A DNA stretch of 64,000 bases, from the NCBI GenBank assembly GCA_964479535.1, contig CAYZMM010000016.1, forward strand, positions 1-64,000. The letters run 5' to 3'. Positions 60,762-64,000 of the stretch are shown here, one piece after another (the stretch's first letter is position 1; each line of letters starts with the position of its first letter). Source of the stretch: S015-6 sp964479535 (GTDB lineage: Bacteria > Desulfobacterota > DSWW01). The notes under the pieces were generated by a model that had not been told where the DNA came from, did not search any database, and saw nothing but the letters and a program-made list of their open reading frames with translations. Position numbers and translations under genes: made by a program.

Positions 60762-62978
60762 ATGTTGGAATCCTTCCCTCTACTCGGGCCGGAGGAACCA
60801 ACTGCCGTGACAACGTCGCAGACCAAGCGGGCGACCCCTGTTCTTCTGTCCGTCGCCCTGTGGGTCCTCCTGGCGGTCTTCTTTGCTTCCTCTGATGGCG
60901 CGCGGGCGCAGGAAGGCCTGGTCGAAGGGGCGAGGACGCTTCTCGGGCAGGGCGCCGAGGAGGAGAAGAAGGCGAAGGAGGAGGGAGCGGAGGCGGCGAC
61001 GCCGACCGGGGAGGAGCGGGGGATCTCCTTCCCCGCCGGAGATATGGAAGAAGGCCTGCGGGAAGCCGCGGCGGAGGTGGGCGAACAGGCCCTCTCCCTT
61101 CTCGTGAGAAGACCGCTGGGGTTCGATCTCGGAACGATCGACCGGCTGAAGGACTGGGCCATCGGGCTGCCCATGGAGGTCCCGGACCTCCTGGCGCACG
61201 TGATGGAGCAGAGCCGCCTCCTCGGGTTCGTGGGCTCCCTCATCATGCTCGCCTTTCTGGCGGCGGTCTTCTACAGCGTCTTCGGCCAGAAGAAGGTCCT
61301 CGAGCGGCTGGAGAAGGCGGCGGGCCCGTTGCGCCCGTACATGCCCGAGGCCTTCTACCCTTACTTCCTCTCCCTGATGCGGATTCTGGTCGCCTCTCTC
61401 ATCCCCCTCCTGCTCTTCGGAGCGTACAGCCTGATTCGCGCCTTCATTTCCTACGATGCCCCCTGGTTCCGGATCACCGGAAACCTGTTCATGCTCTGGG
61501 CCGTCGGCGCCCTGTTGATCAACCTCCTCCGGGAAGGCCTGACACGGGAGTTCCTGCCGATCTCAGCGGGCCGCGGCCTCCCGTTCTTTCGCGTGGCCCG
61601 CATCGTCCTGCTGTACATCCTGTTCAGCTTCGCGATCTTCCTGAGCGCCGAGGCCCTCCGGATTCCCGAGGATTTCCTGGCCCTGCTCCGGTTCGCCCTC
61701 TCCCTGTCGGTCGTGCTCGCAAGCCTGCTGCTTCTGCTGAAGAAGAAGGCGATCCTCGGGGTGCTGCCCGAGCTGCCTTACAAGGGTTATCAGTTGTTCG
61801 TCCGAGGGCTGACGCGCTTCTACTACCCGGCCATCTTCCTCACCTTTCTGACGGGCATCCTGTGGTGCCTCGGCTATCACGACCTGTGCCTGGCGATCTG
61901 GAGGATGACCTGGGCCGTTGTCGGGGCCTTCATCGGCATCATGGTGGTCTACCACCTGCTCAACGGAAGGCTCCGGCAATGGGCGGCGAAGAAGCCCGTG
62001 ACGGACGAGGCGGTTCAGGCTCTGTACCGGGCGCTGCGGTCCCTGCTGCTCTATGCGACCGTGATCACGCTGCTGATCGTGACGCTCAAGCTTCTCGGGC
62101 TTGCCGATCCGTTTCAGCGGATCCTTTCCTTCCCGGTCCTCAAGATCGGCGGGACGCCTCTTTCCCTCTGGACCATCCTGAAGGCAGCCCTCTTACTGCT
62201 TGCCTTCTTCTTTCTCTCCCGGCTCGTTCGTTCCTGGCTGGATTACCGGGTCTACCCCTCTGTCGGCGTTGAGGAGGGGCTCGCCTACGCCATCAACACG
62301 TTCCTCCATTACACGTTGTTGACGATCGGTTTCCTGGTCGCCCTCCGAGCCGTCGGGCTGGATCTCCGTGTCCTGATGGTTTTTGCCGGCGCCGTGGGCA
62401 TCGGGGTCGGCCTCGGCATGCAGAACACGGCGGCGAACCTCATCGCAGGGTTCAGCCTCGTCTTCGGACGCAGGATCCGGAAAGGAGACTGGATCCAGGT
62501 GGGCGACACCCTCGGGAACGTCCAGGAGGTGGGGTTGCGCGCCACCAAGGTTCGCACCCGGGACAACATCGAGTACCTGATCCCGAATTCGGATCTCACG
62601 GGAAGGACGATCGTGAACTACACCCTGTCCGAACCGTTGATCCGGATCCACGTCCCCGTCGGGGTCTCGTACAAATCGGACCCGAAGCAGGTGGAGGCGA
62701 TCCTGCTGAAGGCCGCCGAGGAAAACGAGAAGATCGACCGAAGCAGGAAACCCGAGGTCTGGTTCACCGAATACGGGGACAGCTCGCTCAACTTCGAGCT
62801 GCTCGTGTGGATCGATGTCCGGAGGGCGACCCAGTACAAGGTTCGCAGTGAGCTCTACTTTGCCGTCTTCGAGGCGCTGGCCAGGGCCGGGATCGAGATC
62901 CCCTTCCCGCAGCGGGACCTCCACATCCGTTCCGGCCTGTTTCCCGCAGCCGCCGCGTCCGGGCAGGAGGATTCGTAG
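60762..62978 (+). CDS. MscS-family mechanosensitive channel with multiple N-terminal membrane helices
   Basis: 738 residues, larger than MscS itself and in the range of MscK/YbdG-like homologues. The ATG at 60762 is the only good start found; ATG or GTG codons just downstream, before the signal-like SVALWVLLAVFF, are possible. An acidic/Ala-rich extracytoplasmic segment (EEEKKAKEEGAEAATP) precedes about ten helices. The MscS core is VLMVFAGAVGIGVGLGMQNT (the Gly/Ala-rich TM3 lining the pore), then the beta domain RRIRKGDWIQVGDTLGNVQE and NIEYLIPNSDLTGRTIVNYT. It releases solutes on hypo-osmotic stress. Confidence 0.9.
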   Translation: MLESFPLLGPEEPTAVTTSQTKRATPVLLSVALWVLLAVFFASSDGARAQEGLVEGARTLLGQGAEEEKKAKEEGAEAATPTGEERGISFPAGDMEEGLREAAAEVGEQALSLLVRRPLGFDLGTIDRLKDWAIGLPMEVPDLLAHVMEQSRLLGFVGSLIMLAFLAAVFYSVFGQKKVLERLEKAAGPLRPYMPEAFYPYFLSLMRILVASLIPLLLFGAYSLIRAFISYDAPWFRITGNLFMLWAVGALLINLLREGLTREFLPISAGRGLPFFRVARIVLLYILFSFAIFLSAEALRIPEDFLALLRFALSLSVVLASLLLLLKKKAILGVLPELPYKGYQLFVRGLTRFYYPAIFLTFLTGILWCLGYHDLCLAIWRMTWAVVGAFIGIMVVYHLLNGRLRQWAAKKPVTDEAVQALYRALRSLLLYATVITLLIVTLKLLGLADPFQRILSFPVLKIGGTPLSLWTILKAALLLLAFFFLSRLVRSWLDYRVYPSVGVEEGLAYAINTFLHYTLLTIGFLVALRAVGLDLRVLMVFAGAVGIGVGLGMQNTAANLIAGFSLVFGRRIRKGDWIQVGDTLGNVQEVGLRATKVRTRDNIEYLIPNSDLTGRTIVNYTLSEPLIRIHVPVGVSYKSDPKQVEAILLKAAEENEKIDRSRKPEVWFTEYGDSSLNFELLVWIDVRRATQYKVRSELYFAVFEALARAGIEIPFPQRDLHIRSGLFPAAAASGQEDS

Positions 62979-62996
62979 CGGACGAAATCACCCCGT

Positions 62997-63035
62997 GTGA
63001 ACAACCGTTCACAATTCGGGGACAGCCACCGAACT
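62997..63035 (+). repeat. Solo REP-like tag, GGGGACAGCCACCGA family
   Basis: GTTCACAATTCGGGGACAGC and the next bases CACCGAACT match the unit at 46280 (GTTCACAGATCAGGGACAGC, CACCGAACT). Directly upstream, TGTGAAC-AACC-GTTCACA forms a short palindrome. Only one half of the usual hairpin is present. It lies between the MscS and enoyl-CoA hydratase genes. Confidence 0.7.
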
Positions 63036-63066
63036 TCGCGATCCATTGGAAGAGGAGGGTCTCGTG

Positions 63067-63858
63067 ATGCGGGTGCTCACGGAGAAGAAAGGCGTTGTGA
63101 CGACGATCGTCATCAACCGCCCCGAGGTGAGGAATGCGGTCGATGGGCCCACCGCCCGGGAGCTGGCGGACGCCTTCCGCCGGTTCGAGCAGGACGACGA
63201 TGCGAGGGTCGCGGTTCTCACCGGATCGGGGGGCTCTTTCTGTGCGGGTGCGGACCTGAAGGCCGTTTCGGAGGGGGAAGGGCGGGCCAACCGAATGGAG
63301 GCAGAGGGCGACGGGCCCATGGGGCCGTCCAGGATGAGGCTGAGCAAGCCGGTGATCGCGGCCGTGGCGGGCCACGCCGTGGCCGGCGGGCTCGAGTTGG
63401 CTCTCCTGTGCGACATGCGCGTGGTCGAGGAGGATGCGGTCTTCGGCGTCTTCTGCAGGCGGTGGGGCGTCCCGCTCATCGACGGCGGCACGGTTCGTCT
63501 TCCGCGCCTGATCGGGCTTTCCAACGCCATGGACATGATCCTCACCGGACGGCCTGTTGGCGCCGAGGAGGCTCTTCGTATGGGCCTGGCGAACCGGGTC
63601 GTGAAGCAGGGCACATCGCGGGCCGAGGCGGAGAAGCTCGCCGAAGAAATCGCCCGCTTTCCCCAGAATTGCATGCGAAGCGACCGTTTGTCCGCTTACC
63701 TGCAGTTCGACCTTCCCTTCGGCCAGGCCATGCGAAACGAATTCGAGCTGGGTCTCCGGACGATCGAGTCCGGCGAAACCGTCGAGGGCGCAACCCGCTT
63801 CGCCCGGGGAGCCGGCCGACACGGAAGCTTCGATTCGGAAGAGGGGTCCGAGGGATGA
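63067..63858 (+). CDS. Enoyl-CoA hydratase/isomerase (crotonase) family protein
   Basis: 263 residues from ATG 63067 with GAGGAGGG upstream (a GTG one codon earlier is possible). Crotonase blocks: VTTIVINRPEVRNAVDGP, VAVLTGSGGSFCAGADLKAV (oxyanion-hole turn), KPVIAAVAGHAVAGGLELAL (second oxyanion Gly), CDMRVVEEDAVFGVFCRRWG. The Glu pair of classical hydratase is partly replaced (GVPLIDGGTVRLPRLIG), as in many isomerase-like members, so the exact acyl-CoA reaction is uncertain. The stop overlaps the next start as ATGA. Confidence 0.9.
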   Translation: MRVLTEKKGVVTTIVINRPEVRNAVDGPTARELADAFRRFEQDDDARVAVLTGSGGSFCAGADLKAVSEGEGRANRMEAEGDGPMGPSRMRLSKPVIAAVAGHAVAGGLELALLCDMRVVEEDAVFGVFCRRWGVPLIDGGTVRLPRLIGLSNAMDMILTGRPVGAEEALRMGLANRVVKQGTSRAEAEKLAEEIARFPQNCMRSDRLSAYLQFDLPFGQAMRNEFELGLRTIESGETVEGATRFARGAGRHGSFDSEEGSEG

Positions 63859-64000
63859 ACCCGGCCGGCATCCGGAGGGTCGCCCGGGAGCTGCTCGCAT
63901 CGGACGCGAGCAGCCACGGCTGGGACCACGTGGAGCGGGTCTGGAAACTGTGCAGACACATCGGGGCCGCGGAGGGGGCGGACCTCGAGATCCTGCTGCC
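63855..64000 (+). CDS. HD-domain phosphohydrolase, 5' part only (runs off the window)
   Basis: The first 48 residues are visible: RRVARELLASDASSHGWDHV, ERVWKLCRHIGAAEGADLEI. SHGWDHVERVWKLCRHIG is the N-terminal His segment of YedJ/YpgQ-type HD hydrolases, in which the HD pair follows some 20 residues later, beyond the window edge. Translationally coupled to the crotonase gene. Probably a nucleotide phosphohydrolase. Confidence 0.75.
   Translation, partial: MNPAGIRRVARELLASDASSHGWDHVERVWKLCRHIGAAEGADLEILL

Overview
The window is GC-rich DNA that most resembles an anaerobic Desulfobacterota-type (deltaproteobacterial) bacterium. This is inferred from gene content: a fused isobutyryl-CoA mutase, an AcsE-like methyltetrahydrofolate methyltransferase, a CooT-family nickel protein, DUF3842, DUF3786 and DUF3795 proteins, CobN with an I/D-fused chelatase subunit, and several TonB-dependent receptors. 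No rRNA, tRNA or CRISPR array was seen.

Layout. (1) 0.3-5.5 kb: one large secreted modular protein with a metzincin protease motif. (2) 5.5-12.4 kb: a scarred region holding remnants of a sulfoquinovosidase, a leuC, an IS91-like transposase, a DUF3179 protein, a GH63-type glucosidase and an alpha/beta hydrolase. Between them sit an intact LysE-family exporter, a Phd/RelE-type toxin-antitoxin pair and a large unknown helical protein. (3) 12.4-27.8 kb, minus strand: eight genes reading DUF3795-DUF3786, TonB receptor, lipoprotein, CbiM, CbiQ, CbiO, TonB receptor, CobN, ChlI/ChlD fusion. This is a candidate nickel, cobalt or metallo-tetrapyrrole acquisition locus. DUF3842, CooT and a His-rich protein lie just upstream. 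(4) 29.3-40.7 kb: a zinc-type locus with ZnuABC on the minus strand. Divergently there is a seven-gene plus-strand operon: Cys/His-rich protein, LolD/MacB-like ABC pair, His-rich periplasmic protein, DUF3299 protein, parvulin, second Cys/His-rich protein and TonB receptor. It resembles an expanded Zrg/PA4063-PA4066 type system. A scrambled remnant of a second copy sits at 29.3 kb. (5) 40.8-42.1 kb: a REP-associated tyrosine transposase between inverted 18-bp tags. (6) 42.2-46.3 kb: icmF with its TetR regulator, a promoter and a palindromic operator. (7) 46.4-49.7 kb: a Cys-rich secreted protein, a TRL-like lipoprotein, and an AcsE-like gene with a small partner. (8) 49.8-56.6 kb: a minus-strand operon under a clear cobalamin riboswitch with intrinsic terminator. 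It encodes a beta-propeller-like lipoprotein, a C-terminally anchored surface protein, a BtuB-like receptor and another surface lipoprotein. (9) 56.7-64.0 kb: thiolase, HAD phosphatase, sulfatase, MscS channel, enoyl-CoA hydratase and the start of an HD-domain protein.

The unifying theme is acquisition of transition metals and corrinoids (Ni/Co, Zn, B12). These would feed B12-dependent enzymes such as IcmF and the methyl-transfer chemistry suggested by the AcsE-like gene. The two least-described units are the CobN/ChlID + CbiMQO + double TonB operon and the expanded zinc operon. The riboswitch operon adds candidate BtuG-like surface proteins outside Bacteroidetes.
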